A DNA stretch of 64,000 nucleotides from an uncultured Kiritimatiellota bacterium (GTDB taxonomy: Bacteria > Verrucomicrobiota > Kiritimatiellia > RFP12 > DVOR01), in the NCBI GenBank assembly GCA_944391055.1, contig CALXSF010000004.1, positions 1 to 64,000 of the forward strand. The letters are read 5' to 3'. Shown here piece after piece: positions 10,101 through 17,450 of this stretch (positions are counted from its first letter, which is position 1; the number at the start of each line of letters is the position of its first letter). The translations under genes and the position numbers were made by a program. The notes under the pieces were generated by a model. The model did not search any database. It was not told where the DNA came from and was given only the letters and a program-made list of their open reading frames with translations.

Positions 10101-10518
10101 CCAGCGCCGCCGCCACGCCGCCGCACCAGCCCGCCGCGTCCGTCCCCGCGTCGCGCCGCCCCGTTGCCTCCGCCAGCAGATCCCGCCCGGAACGCGCCAC
10201 CAACAGCGCCGTCACCCCCGCCGCCAACGCCCCCGCCACCGCCGAGGCGAACGCCACCGCCCACGCCGGGTTCGGCCACCCCTGCCACGTCACCCACCCG
10301 AAAAGCCGGCAAAAGACCCACGACGCCATCGTCCACAGCGGATAGCCCGGCGGATGCGGCACCCCCAGCACATCCGCCGCCGTCGCCAACTCCCCCGCGT
10401 CCTCCAACCCCACCGAAGGTCCCAGCGACAACGCGTAGACGACAAAGGCAACCCCCGTCGCGGCCCAAAAGGCCAGACGATCCATCCGGTCGAAAAAGGT
10501 TTGCCCTCGCTCACGCAT
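7189..10518 (-). CDS. DUF2723 polytopic membrane protein with C-terminal TPR region
   Basis: The protein has 1109 residues from the ATG at 10518; an upstream GTG at 10569 is possible but precedes the likely promoter. The first about 620 residues form many hydrophobic segments, opening with the DUF2723 pattern LSLGPSVGLEDAGELATAA and HPPGYPLW. This family resembles GT-C lipid-linked sugar transferases (established family similarity; substrate unknown). A soluble part follows, and from about residue 840 TPR-like repeats extend to the end (e.g. QGENALALRLFQEALRQAP). It is the first gene of the operon with fmt, ppaC and ispH, linked by ATGA overlap. A -10 hexamer 8 nt before the ATG suggests a leaderless message. 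Confidence 0.85.
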   Translation of the reverse strand: MRERGQTFFDRMDRLAFWAATGVAFVVYALSLGPSVGLEDAGELATAADVLGVPHPPGYPLWTMASWVFCRLFGWVTWQGWPNPAWAVAFASAVAGALAAGVTALLVARSGRDLLAEATGRRDAGTDAAGWCGGVAAALAFAFSPVMWSQAVIVEVYALGALFLALTLLLTYKWMRRPRTGTLAWLGLVFGLGLTNYQVLLLAALPLAALVFLRRWRLGLSFVAAAVPLGLTAYVLVLGALPAADALSTPGAPVIARPDGMMADYLPTAIAPGWAYAAIGAALSAAVGLLAFRRTWRWAALPAAATVGLLIWSGLAWAAEGPPADFAGTLYDFRRAWAVHLAGFGVLWGICWRFRRSRRFAAAVTLVQATALVLVQQGLLLGLTDPNLWWFWWPIAWNVIVLALAWRLLLRGKCVALTALAAELGVSVYAYMPIASEGNPAMNWGYARTWEGFKHALSRGQYEAIAPSSFFSARYLTQLADYLRDLRMQFSLPVALLAMGGTAAVGWGLVRRRAWRALAWLGCTAGFFLVMSALLVALANPAGDIQDGFIQKVKFISSHGVFALWIGYGLTALLFLLRRRRWAWAAGLAMATAVPLTPLCENFLSARLVREMGASEQTGHDFGWQFGAYMLGGAPTIRAELAEDEEPLPDPFWPPPMEQDAVFFGGTDPGRFVPTYMVCAVGFRPDVHVLTQNALADPTYMNVERDLYGERLWVPSADDVRTAFTDYVEAVQAGKRTTRGAITEVNGRMQISGAAAVMDINADLARDIFDRNPAHAFYVEESYPVPWMDAFLEPAGLAMRLRREGRDLEALAARDGDFWDWMTRRLVTRRAYRRDFAAQKSFSKLRSAQAGVYARNGLRQIAERAYQEATALYPLSPEVVFSVIRECLIPTYRFEAALRLLGGYRRADPGNAKADYLWQRLETLAEAYDRFETLTAKVRAKTASTADVCALARACEDLALRDQAADYWTQVTAADDLTADDARDGCIALQRLGRQTEAMALLRRVPEAVWPTLSEVELVACGGLAQAQGENALALRLFQEALRQAPQSGRVWLGVALYYYGIGNEAQAYDCMRTAVRYGASPLIEEDPAVTEVFLRLARRFGPRKGAVP

Positions 10519-10526
10519 AATGGCAT

Positions 10527-10535
10527 AGGATAGCA
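10527..10535 (-). promoter_or_regulatory. extended -10 promoter, predicted leaderless, of the DUF2723-fmt-ppaC-ispH operon
   Basis: On the minus strand TGC precedes TATCCT (10527-10532). Only 8 nt separate it from the ATG at 10518, and no Shine-Dalgarno is present in that gap. Confidence 0.45.
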
Positions 10536-10595
10536 CATCCCGCCCAATCCCGCAGAGAGGGTAGGGCACGGCGCGGGTCGTTTGCGAGCGTCGAG

Positions 10596-13500
10596 GTGCG
10601 GAACGCGGAGGGCGGCGAGGGGGTGGACGCGACGCAGGTCGTGGATGACCTCATCGAAATCCGCGAGCAGAGCATGGCGGGAACCACGTTCGTGCTGGGG
10701 CACGAACTGGCGCACAACCTGCTCGACGTCATGCGCCGCACCGGGACGCTGACCCCGGAGCGGGAGGCGGCGTTGCGCGAGCGTTTCGCCACCAAGGACG
10801 GGGCCTTCGACGAGGAGGCTTTCGCGGACGCGTTCGGCGACAGGTTGCGCCGGGCTTTCGTGGTGGGGCAGAGGGAATTGGCGGAGACGCCCGACAACGC
10901 GGTTGTGAGGCTTTTGGACGCGTTGGCGGGCTGGGTGGCACGGATTGTCGAGGCGGTGCGCAGGACGCGCGGAGGGGCCGTCAGAACGCCCACGGACGCG
11001 GCTGGCGCGGTGGACGCGCTGGTGCGCGAGACGCCGGTGGGTCAGGAGGTCGAGGACGGGATGCGCCGCTCGGGCGTGCCGGTCGATGAGATGAAGGACG
11101 TGGGAGGTGAGCAAGATGGCGAAAGTGAGCGAACTAATCGTACTGATGGAACTGATGGGGAAAACAATGGAGGCAAGCAAGACGGGGGACAACAGGGAAC
11201 TGTGCCGCCTTCTGAAAACGTGGAGCGAGATGACGCGCGGCCCGTCCCCTTGCGTGCGGACAGGCGGCGGGAACTGCTGACCAAAATCGCGCAGAGAAGA
11301 GGGCGGAAGTTCTCGACGGAGGAAGTAGGGGACGACGTGCTGGACGCGATGGACACGTTGGCGCGCGGGGAAGACGCGATGCTCCATAGCGAGGCGCTGG
11401 GGGAGGTGCTGTACCCGTTCGGCAAGACTGGCAAGGGCGGCATGGGCTTCCTGCATATCGTGGAGCGGCGCATGGCGCAGGGTCACACGCTCGACGAGGC
11501 GGTGGAGATTGCCCTTCGCGTTGGCGAAAGCGCGGCCCGTGGGACGGAGACCGTCCCCGTAGACCGCAAGATGTACAACACGAAGTGGTTTGACAAGAAC
11601 GGCTATCGCGCCATTATCGCAACAGGCGGTGATACTATTCCGATTATTACGGGATACGACATCCAAGAAGATATTGAAGAGCGGGACGCTTCGGGTGCTC
11701 ATCGACGGCCCGAAGGATACGCACCAAATCCTCACGTCAGCTCGGATGAGGTGGTTGCCGCGCTCAAAAAGATAGTAGCAAACAACCGCGCCGCGAGGCA
11801 AGGCCGTTCGTTTTCCACGGAGGCCGTCTCGCCGGAGGAGGACGCGGCGTATCTGAAAGCCGTGGCGGAAGGGGACATGGAGAACGCCGGGCGCATGGTG
11901 GAGGATGCGGCGCGGAAGGCCGGGTACACGACTAGGGCTTACCACGGGACGGGGCAGTTCGGCTTCACGGTGTTTGACCCGGAGAAGAGCGACGATGGGA
12001 TTTCGCTCTTTTTCGCCGGGGATACCGGAACAGCCGAGAGTTATTCGGGCGTGTCGGGCGTTCGCGAGATTGGGCGAGGCGACAAATATTCTCGGATTGC
12101 AAAAGAACTTGAGGATGTCGGCGACTGGGAGGAAGTCGTTTCCGCGTTTGACAGGGTTGAAGGTTTCCATTCCAATCATGTTGAAGAGGAAGACGGAGAG
12201 GAGTATTACGAGCTTATTGACGATGACACGAAAGAAGTTGTCGCCAATGTCCCGATGTCCCTAATTGTCGACAGAGTGGACGCGAGCATGGAGTTCTCCG
12301 ACCTTTCGCTCAAAGACATTCGCAATGGCCTTGGCGAAAAGGCGGCGGGGAATTACGGCGTCGGTTTGCGTTTCGACAACCCGCTTGTTTTTGACGCTCA
12401 GAACAGCAGGTGGGACAGATTAGGTTTCAAGGATGACGAAGGGAACACGGCCCAAACGACAAGGCAACTTGCGGATTACGCGAAACGAAACGGATACGAT
12501 GGCGTCATCATCAGAAACGTTCATGACGTTGGCGCAGTGGCTCCCAATCTTGCGTATGATTACGATACGGTTTACGTCGCGTTTTCTCCCGAGCAGGTGA
12601 AGAGCCTTGACCCGGTGACTTATGACGACGCGGGGGGCGTTGTGCCGCTTTCGGAGCGGTTTGACGCTGATAGGCAGGACGTGCGGTGGAGCACGGAGGC
12701 CGTGGGCGGGGGGCCGCACTTTTCGGAGACGGAGGCGGGCAGGCGCGTGGTGGCGCGGCTGGTGGACAACCTCATCCGCCATCAGGAGGACTTGGCGTTT
12801 GGGAACGCGGCGGTCGAGGGGGCGCTGGAGCAGGGCGGCAACGCGACGGTGGGGAAGTGGAACCGCGTGGCGAGCGCGGGGGCGAACGGCGCGGAGAGCC
12901 TGCCGGACACGGCGGAGGGGCTGGCGAAGGAGGAGAAGTTCCGGGCGTTCCAGTTCGGGCGGCCGGGCGGTGAGGAGCTGCGGGAACTGGTGCGCGAGGC
13001 GGGGAGCGCGGAGAACTGGCTGGACGTGGTGGGGACGGCGTACGAGGCGCTGTCGGCGGTGCGCGCGGGGAACCTGCTGGGCGGGGGGCTGGCGGAGCAA
13101 ATCGCGAAGCGTTACGAGCGCAGTGAGCGGGAGGCTGTGGGGTGGTACGTGCGGCGCATCGTTGAGGCGCGGGCGACGGACTACGGGCAGAAGTGCTACC
13201 TGATGGGCCGGGAGTTCGCCATGCAACTCATGCGCGAGGCGAACGAATCGGCGTTGGCGGAACTGCGCTCGGAGTACGAGGACAAGTTGTCGGCGGTGCG
13301 TGCGGAGCGTCGGGAGGCGGACGAGGCGCGGCGGACTGCGGAGCGTGGGCGCGACCGTGCGCGGGAGCGTCTGCGCCGGGAGCGGGCGCGTCAGCGCTTC
13401 ATCGACGCGGACAGGGATTTGCTGACGCGCTGGTTGCTGGCCGAGGCGCAGAACGAGGTGCGCGCGACGCGGGAGCGCGAGCGTGCGAAGGCCGCCGAAG

Positions 13501-14090
13501 CGGTGGGCGAGGCGAAGGCGCAGACGCGCGAGGCGAAGAAGGCGGCGACGGCGGAGCGCAACCGGGCGGAGGCGGCGGAGCGGGCGCTGGCGCGTGAGCG
13601 TGAGACGTCGGCCAACGTGGCGTGGCAGTTGGCGGAGGAGCGCCTGCTGTCGCGTTACTACGAGGCGAAGATGAAGCACCTGATGGAGATGAAGGTGCGG
13701 ACGTTGCGCGACAGAATGCGCGAGACGCGGGAGCAGCAGGCGTTGAAGGACGCGCGCAAGCGTGCGTTGGAGCGCGAGCGCGGGATGTCGTTCGCGGAGT
13801 TGCAGGGCGTGCTGGGGTTCGACCTGATGGCGCGCGTCGAGCAGGCGGCGCTTTCGGAGGATGACGTGGGGACGCTGGCCGAGCGCATCGTGCGTGAGAT
13901 TGACGCGGGCTTTGACAAGGAGACGCAGCAGGGGCGCAAGGAACTGTGGGAGTGGGGGACGTACACGGGCGCGGCGGTGCCGCTTCGGCTGACGAAGCAG
14001 GGGGAGCGCGCGTACGCGATGACGGCCCAGCACATCCTGAAGGGGCTGGCGCGCAGGTTGGCGTACGGGCGTAAAAGAGTGGTCGCATAA
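10596..14090 (+). CDS. 5'-truncated polyvalent protein of a mobile element (metallopeptidase, nuclease-like, ART-like, coiled coil)
   Basis: The frame is open from 10521. The first usable codon is a GTG at 10596 with no convincing ribosome site, so the gene is probably a remnant of a much larger protein (1164 residues remain). Residues 36-40 are a zincin HELAH motif. Residues about 262-355 (GMGFLHIVERRM, DEAVEIALRVG, ITGYDI) resemble the barnase/EndoU-like PBECR nuclease class. Residues about 411-444 are the EEDAAYLKAVAEGDMENAGR module that often precedes an ART domain. Residues about 445-670 resemble that ADP-ribosyltransferase domain (RAYHGTG, LFFAGDTGTAESY, VAFSPEQVKS). Residues about 890-1060 are coiled coil. 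Repeated linkers FSTEEV, FSTEAV and WSTEAV separate the parts. Such proteins occur in phages and conjugative elements; no other element gene is nearby. Domain names rest on motifs only. Confidence 0.7.
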   Translation: MRNAEGGEGVDATQVVDDLIEIREQSMAGTTFVLGHELAHNLLDVMRRTGTLTPEREAALRERFATKDGAFDEEAFADAFGDRLRRAFVVGQRELAETPDNAVVRLLDALAGWVARIVEAVRRTRGGAVRTPTDAAGAVDALVRETPVGQEVEDGMRRSGVPVDEMKDVGGEQDGESERTNRTDGTDGENNGGKQDGGQQGTVPPSENVERDDARPVPLRADRRRELLTKIAQRRGRKFSTEEVGDDVLDAMDTLARGEDAMLHSEALGEVLYPFGKTGKGGMGFLHIVERRMAQGHTLDEAVEIALRVGESAARGTETVPVDRKMYNTKWFDKNGYRAIIATGGDTIPIITGYDIQEDIEERDASGAHRRPEGYAPNPHVSSDEVVAALKKIVANNRAARQGRSFSTEAVSPEEDAAYLKAVAEGDMENAGRMVEDAARKAGYTTRAYHGTGQFGFTVFDPEKSDDGISLFFAGDTGTAESYSGVSGVREIGRGDKYSRIAKELEDVGDWEEVVSAFDRVEGFHSNHVEEEDGEEYYELIDDDTKEVVANVPMSLIVDRVDASMEFSDLSLKDIRNGLGEKAAGNYGVGLRFDNPLVFDAQNSRWDRLGFKDDEGNTAQTTRQLADYAKRNGYDGVIIRNVHDVGAVAPNLAYDYDTVYVAFSPEQVKSLDPVTYDDAGGVVPLSERFDADRQDVRWSTEAVGGGPHFSETEAGRRVVARLVDNLIRHQEDLAFGNAAVEGALEQGGNATVGKWNRVASAGANGAESLPDTAEGLAKEEKFRAFQFGRPGGEELRELVREAGSAENWLDVVGTAYEALSAVRAGNLLGGGLAEQIAKRYERSEREAVGWYVRRIVEARATDYGQKCYLMGREFAMQLMREANESALAELRSEYEDKLSAVRAERREADEARRTAERGRDRARERLRRERARQRFIDADRDLLTRWLLAEAQNEVRATRERERAKAAEAVGEAKAQTREAKKAATAERNRAEAAERALARERETSANVAWQLAEERLLSRYYEAKMKHLMEMKVRTLRDRMRETREQQALKDARKRALERERGMSFAELQGVLGFDLMARVEQAALSEDDVGTLAERIVREIDAGFDKETQQGRKELWEWGTYTGAAVPLRLTKQGERAYAMTAQHILKGLARRLAYGRKRVVA

Positions 14091-14242
14091 TGCGAATTAT
14101 GTAAAACCGAACGGTGTGCACCATGCCTTTGGTTTGCCCAACGACCGGCTCGTCCCGTTGTCTCGAGAGGCGCACAGCGGGTCCCTTCTTTTCTGGATCC
14201 GTTCCATTGTGCGACTTCTCCGTGCCTTCTGCGTCAAAAGCC

Positions 14243-14271
14243 TTGCCCGGGGAACGGCCTTCCTTTATAAT
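14243..14271 (+). promoter_or_regulatory. sigma-70-type promoter of tcdA, predicted leaderless
   Basis: TTGCCC (14243-14248), a 17-nt spacer and a perfect TATAAT (14266-14271). The ATG at 14280 is 8 nt after the -10, so the start codon is at or within a base or two of the expected transcription start. Confidence 0.65.
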
Positions 14272-14279
14272 ACGCCGCC

Positions 14280-15038
14280 ATGAACGCCCCCACCCCATCT
14301 TTCCATATTGGCTCATTGACCCGAACGGAGGCGCTTTTGGGGACGGCGGCGATGGCGCGGTTGCAGGCCTCCAATGTCTTGGTGGTGGGGTTGGGAGCGG
14401 TGGGAGGCGCCTGCGTTGAGGCAATCGCCCGGAGCGGCGTGGGGCGCCTTTGGCTGGTCGACGGCGACGCGTTTGAGGAGACCAACCTCAATCGCCAGCC
14501 TTTCGCCTCCTACCCTGTCTTGGGGCAACCCAAGGCCGACGTCACCCTGCAACGCCTACGTGCGATCGCCCCCGCCTGCGCCGCTCACGCCGAACGTCTC
14601 CGCGTGACCGCCGCCAATCTCCCCGCCCTCCTTGACCGCGCGCACCCTGACGCGGTGGTCGACGCCATCGACGACGTGCCCGCCAAACTCGCCCTCCTTG
14701 GCGAATGCCTCCGCCGCGGCCTTCCCGTGTGGTCGGCGATGGGCGCCGCGCGGAAGCTCGACCCTTCGGCGCTGCGCGTGGGCGACATTTCCGAGACGCA
14801 GGTCTGCCCTCTGGCCCGTCGCGTGCGCCAAGGGCTCCGTGCGGCGGGTTTTACGCGCGGCGTGCGGTGCGTTTGGTCGTGCGAGGCGCCGCTCCCATGC
14901 CCCGAGGAGGCGCCGTTGGGTTCGTTCATGCCTGTCACCGCGACGGCCGGGCTGCTGCTTGCCGCCGACCTTCTGCGCGCGCTCGCGGCGCCTCCCCCAC
15001 CCCAGGCCGCGCAAACCCGCCGCGCGGGGCGCCCCTGA
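14280..15038 (+). CDS. tcdA: tRNA threonylcarbamoyladenosine dehydratase (ThiF/MoeB superfamily)
   Basis: This 252-residue E1-like enzyme is expected to convert t6A37 of tRNA to its cyclic form using ATP. Motifs follow the TcdA/CsdL pattern: VLVVGLGAVGGACVEAIARSGVG binds nucleotide (about residues 33-55), LVDGDAFEETNLNRQ holds the Asn/Arg finger, and VDAIDDVPAKLALLGECLRRG and SAMGAARKLDPSALRVGDIS follow. The C-terminal membrane-associated helix of some TcdA proteins may correspond to the hydrophobic ATAGLLLAADLLRAL. Only one CxxC-like pair is hinted at, and no rhodanese domain is fused, which argues against MoeB or ThiF proper. The gene is apparently leaderless. Confidence 0.85.
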   Translation: MNAPTPSFHIGSLTRTEALLGTAAMARLQASNVLVVGLGAVGGACVEAIARSGVGRLWLVDGDAFEETNLNRQPFASYPVLGQPKADVTLQRLRAIAPACAAHAERLRVTAANLPALLDRAHPDAVVDAIDDVPAKLALLGECLRRGLPVWSAMGAARKLDPSALRVGDISETQVCPLARRVRQGLRAAGFTRGVRCVWSCEAPLPCPEEAPLGSFMPVTATAGLLLAADLLRALAAPPPPQAAQTRRAGRP

Positions 15039-15061
15039 AGCTTGGGCGGCCGGCCGCGCGG

Positions 15062-15116
15062 TTGCAAAGCGCAAGGGGAAGCGGTACACTATCCCCAACA
15101 GTCATCCATCAAGGAG
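15062..15116 (+). promoter_or_regulatory. nagA promoter and Shine-Dalgarno
   Basis: TTGCAA (15062-15067), a 17-nt spacer and TACACT (15085-15090), followed by AAGGAG at 15111-15116, 7 nt before the ATG. This is a conventional leadered arrangement, in contrast to tcdA just upstream. Confidence 0.6.
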
Positions 15117-15123
15117 AGCAATC

Positions 15124-16287
15124 ATGGCCAAAGGTCTCATCAAGAACGCTTACATCGTCAGCCCGGGCTACGAGTTCGACGGCGGTGCGATTGTCATCGA
15201 GGACGGCAAGATCGCGAAGGTCCTTCAGCCGGGGACGCCGTTGCCGACGGACGCGGACTGGGTCTATGACGCGGAGGGGAACCTGGTGATGCCGGGCTTC
15301 ATCGACGTGCACACCCATGGCGCGGCGGGCGTGGACGTCTGCGACGCGGATGACCCCACGGCCATCGAGACGATCGCCAAGGCCAAGCTGGAGGAGGGGT
15401 GCACCTCGTGGTGCCCGACGACGCTGACCGTGGCCTCCGAGGATCTGGAGAAGGCGCTCGGCCATGTGGCGGCCTACCGCAAGAACGCGAAGTACGCGAA
15501 GGTGCTGGGCGTCCACCTGGAGGGCCCCTTCATCAACCCCGCGTGCTGCGGCGCCCAGAACCCCGCCTTCCTGCGCAAGCCCGACATCGAGGAGGTGAAG
15601 CGCCTGAACGCCATCTCGCCTGTCTGCCAGATCACCTACGCCCCGGAGAGCGAGGTGGGCGAGGGCGCGAAGTTCGCGCGCGAGTGCCTGGAGATGGGCA
15701 TCGTCCCCTCCGCCGGCCACACGAAGTGCTCCTACAAGGAGTTCAAGGCCGTCTACGCGGCGGGGCTGCGCCACCTGACGCACTTCTGCAACCAGATGAC
15801 GCCGCTCCACCATCGCGACATCGGCCTGGTGGGCGCCGGGCTCCTGCTCGACGACCTGCGCACCGAGATGATCTGCGACAAGATCCACCTCTGCCCGGAG
15901 ATGATCGAGCTGGCCTTCAACACCAAGGACATCGAGTCCATCCTCCTCATCACCGACTCCATGCGCGCCAGCCATATGCCCGACGGCCCCTCGAGCCTGG
16001 GCGGATTGGACGTGATCGTGAAGGACGGCGCCGCGCGCCTGGCCTCGAACGGCGCCTTGGCCGGCTCCATCCTGCGGATGAACGTGGCCCTCAAGAACGT
16101 CTGGGAGGTCACCGGGATGCCGCTGAACGTGCTGGTGAAGACGACCTCCTACAACCAGGCCCTGGAGCATGGGCTGGAGGACACGCTGGGCTGCATCGAG
16201 CCGGGCTACGTGGCCGACATCACGGTCTTGGACGACGAGGACTTCTCCGTCAAGGCCGTCTTCGTCGACGGCGAGAAGCGGCTGTAA
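15124..16287 (+). CDS. nagA: N-acetylglucosamine-6-phosphate deacetylase
   Basis: NagA (387 residues) removes acetate from GlcNAc-6-phosphate in amino-sugar catabolism and cell-wall recycling. It is an amidohydrolase TIM barrel. PGFIDVHTHGAAG carries the first metal motif (family His pair, although some NagA use only one metal). HLEGPFINP holds the metal-binding Glu, SAGHTKCSY and THFCNQMTPLHHR hold further histidines, and ITDSMRAS holds the catalytic Asp. NQALEHGLEDTLGCIEPGYVADI is the usual C-terminal end of the family. I chose the ATG at 15124 because AAGGAG precedes it; the frame is open far upstream only by GC bias. No nagB is adjacent. Confidence 0.93.
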   Translation: MAKGLIKNAYIVSPGYEFDGGAIVIEDGKIAKVLQPGTPLPTDADWVYDAEGNLVMPGFIDVHTHGAAGVDVCDADDPTAIETIAKAKLEEGCTSWCPTTLTVASEDLEKALGHVAAYRKNAKYAKVLGVHLEGPFINPACCGAQNPAFLRKPDIEEVKRLNAISPVCQITYAPESEVGEGAKFARECLEMGIVPSAGHTKCSYKEFKAVYAAGLRHLTHFCNQMTPLHHRDIGLVGAGLLLDDLRTEMICDKIHLCPEMIELAFNTKDIESILLITDSMRASHMPDGPSSLGGLDVIVKDGAARLASNGALAGSILRMNVALKNVWEVTGMPLNVLVKTTSYNQALEHGLEDTLGCIEPGYVADITVLDDEDFSVKAVFVDGEKRL

Positions 16288-16309
16288 GCCGTCCCCGCAC
16301 GGACAGCAA

Positions 16310-16350
16310 GCATTGCGCCCCGCCGGGATTCCGGCGGGGCGCAATGCTTT
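16310..16350. terminator. Bidirectional hairpin terminator between nagA and araC
   Basis: A perfect 17-bp stem (16310-16326 with 16331-16347) encloses a GATT loop and is followed by TTT on the + strand. It lies between the convergent nagA and araC stops and can serve both, though the T tract is short. Confidence 0.75.
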
Positions 16351-16367
16351 GCGGCTGCCGCTGGCGC

Positions 16368-17237
16368 TTAGGAGGTTTTCCGGGCCTCGGCGGCCTGTTT
16401 GGCGATGAAGTCGCTGGGCGCGACGCCGTAGCGTTTCCGAAAGCGCCGGGAGAAATAGCCGGGATCCGCGAAACCGGCGTCGAGCGCCGCGGCCTTGACC
16501 GTGGCGCAGAGCCCGGCAAGGATCAGGCGCTTGGCGCGTTCCAGGCGGCAATGCTCCACATAGGCCATCGGCGCCATGCCAAAGGCGGCTCGGAAACGAT
16601 GGGAGAAGTGCGAGACGGACATATGGAAATGCGCGGCGAGCGCCTCCGTGGTGAGGGGGCGGTCGCACTGGCTGGCCAGGAAGGCGCGCGCCTCCCGCAC
16701 GAAGCCGTCGTCCTTTGGGGTCAGCCCCTCCCCGCGCGCCTCGCGCGAGCAAAAAAGGAGCGCGCGCTCCAGCAGGTTCATGGCCATCGTGTCGCCGAAG
16801 GCGTTGTCCTGCGCGGCCCAATCGACGCACTCCAAAAGTGTTTGGCGGACGCGCCGGCGCGTCGGCAAGACCGCCTCCCGCAAATCCAACAGGCGCACGC
16901 CGCGCCCGAAGTCGGCGGGGGGCAGCTCCAACAAGCCGCGCCTGAACCAATCGTTCGCGGGGAAGAAGTGAACCCACAGGAAATCCCACGTCTCGCCCGG
17001 CCAGGCGCGATAGCCTTGCGTGACGCCGGGCGGGAAGAGCGCCACGGCCTCCCGCTCCAGCCGGAACGGGCGCTCGCCGGCGTGGATGCGCCCAAAGCCG
17101 CCGAGCGTAATCAGCAACAGCCAGTCGTCGCGCCCCTCCGGGCGCTCCACGAAATAGCCTTGGTTCGGGAAGATATGGTAATGCCCGCCGATGATTTGCG
17201 GGAAGACGGTTCGGGAACTTTGGATAACGACTGCCAT
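16368..17237 (-). CDS. AraC-family transcriptional regulator
   Basis: The protein has 289 residues from the ATG at 17237. A longer frame from 17354 exists but is low-complexity and lacks a start signal. The N-terminal half is a cupin-like effector domain (residues about 15-110, including HYHIFPNQGYF and ALFPPGVTQGYRAWPGE). The C-terminal 100 residues are the double helix-turn-helix (FHMSVSHFSHRFRAAFGMAP, then AALDAGFADPGYFSRRFRKRYGVAPSDF). It is transcribed divergently from the glycosidase cluster that begins 213 nt away and is the obvious candidate regulator of it (inference). The ligand is probably a sugar. A TACAAT hexamer ends 9 nt before the ATG, suggesting a leaderless message. Confidence 0.88.
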   Translation of the reverse strand: MAVVIQSSRTVFPQIIGGHYHIFPNQGYFVERPEGRDDWLLLITLGGFGRIHAGERPFRLEREAVALFPPGVTQGYRAWPGETWDFLWVHFFPANDWFRRGLLELPPADFGRGVRLLDLREAVLPTRRRVRQTLLECVDWAAQDNAFGDTMAMNLLERALLFCSREARGEGLTPKDDGFVREARAFLASQCDRPLTTEALAAHFHMSVSHFSHRFRAAFGMAPMAYVEHCRLERAKRLILAGLCATVKAAALDAGFADPGYFSRRFRKRYGVAPSDFIAKQAAEARKTS

Positions 17238-17246
17238 AGTAGAATC

Positions 17247-17252
17247 ATTGTA
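17247..17252 (-). promoter_or_regulatory. -10 element of araC, predicted leaderless
   Basis: TACAAT on the minus strand, 9 nt before the ATG at 17237. The -35 region is weak and no Shine-Dalgarno is visible, which would fit activator-dependent or leaderless expression. Confidence 0.4.
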
Positions 17253-17363
17253 ACATCCCTTCGCGGCCCGAAAAGGGCGAAAAGGCGCGAAAGCGCCGGG
17301 TGGGGCCTTCGGTACGCAGCAGAATCGTCCCTGTATACAACAGTTTTGTCCCACTCATTGCGC

Positions 17364-17394
17364 TTGAGTGACGGCGCCGCGGGCATGGTATACT
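17364..17394 (+). promoter_or_regulatory. Promoter of the glycosidase cluster
   Basis: Extended -10 TGG plus TATACT (17389-17394), with TTGAGT (17364-17369) upstream at a long 19-nt spacing. A weak -35 is what an AraC-activated promoter would show. The leader is about 50 nt and contains a GGGAG site before the ATG at 17451. Confidence 0.5.
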
Positions 17395-17450
17395 GACACC
17401 GTGCGCGGGGCGTCCCGCGGAAGAAGCGACATGACAAACGGGAGAACCGC

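Noticed and set aside
10519-10569. GTG at 10569 as an upstream start of the DUF2723 gene
   Set aside because: The extended -10 at 10527-10535 lies downstream of it, and the added residues are not membrane-like.
17238-17354. Longer N-terminus for the AraC protein
   Set aside because: Cys/Pro-rich stretch unlike the cupin domain; the ATG at 17237 begins the recognisable domain.
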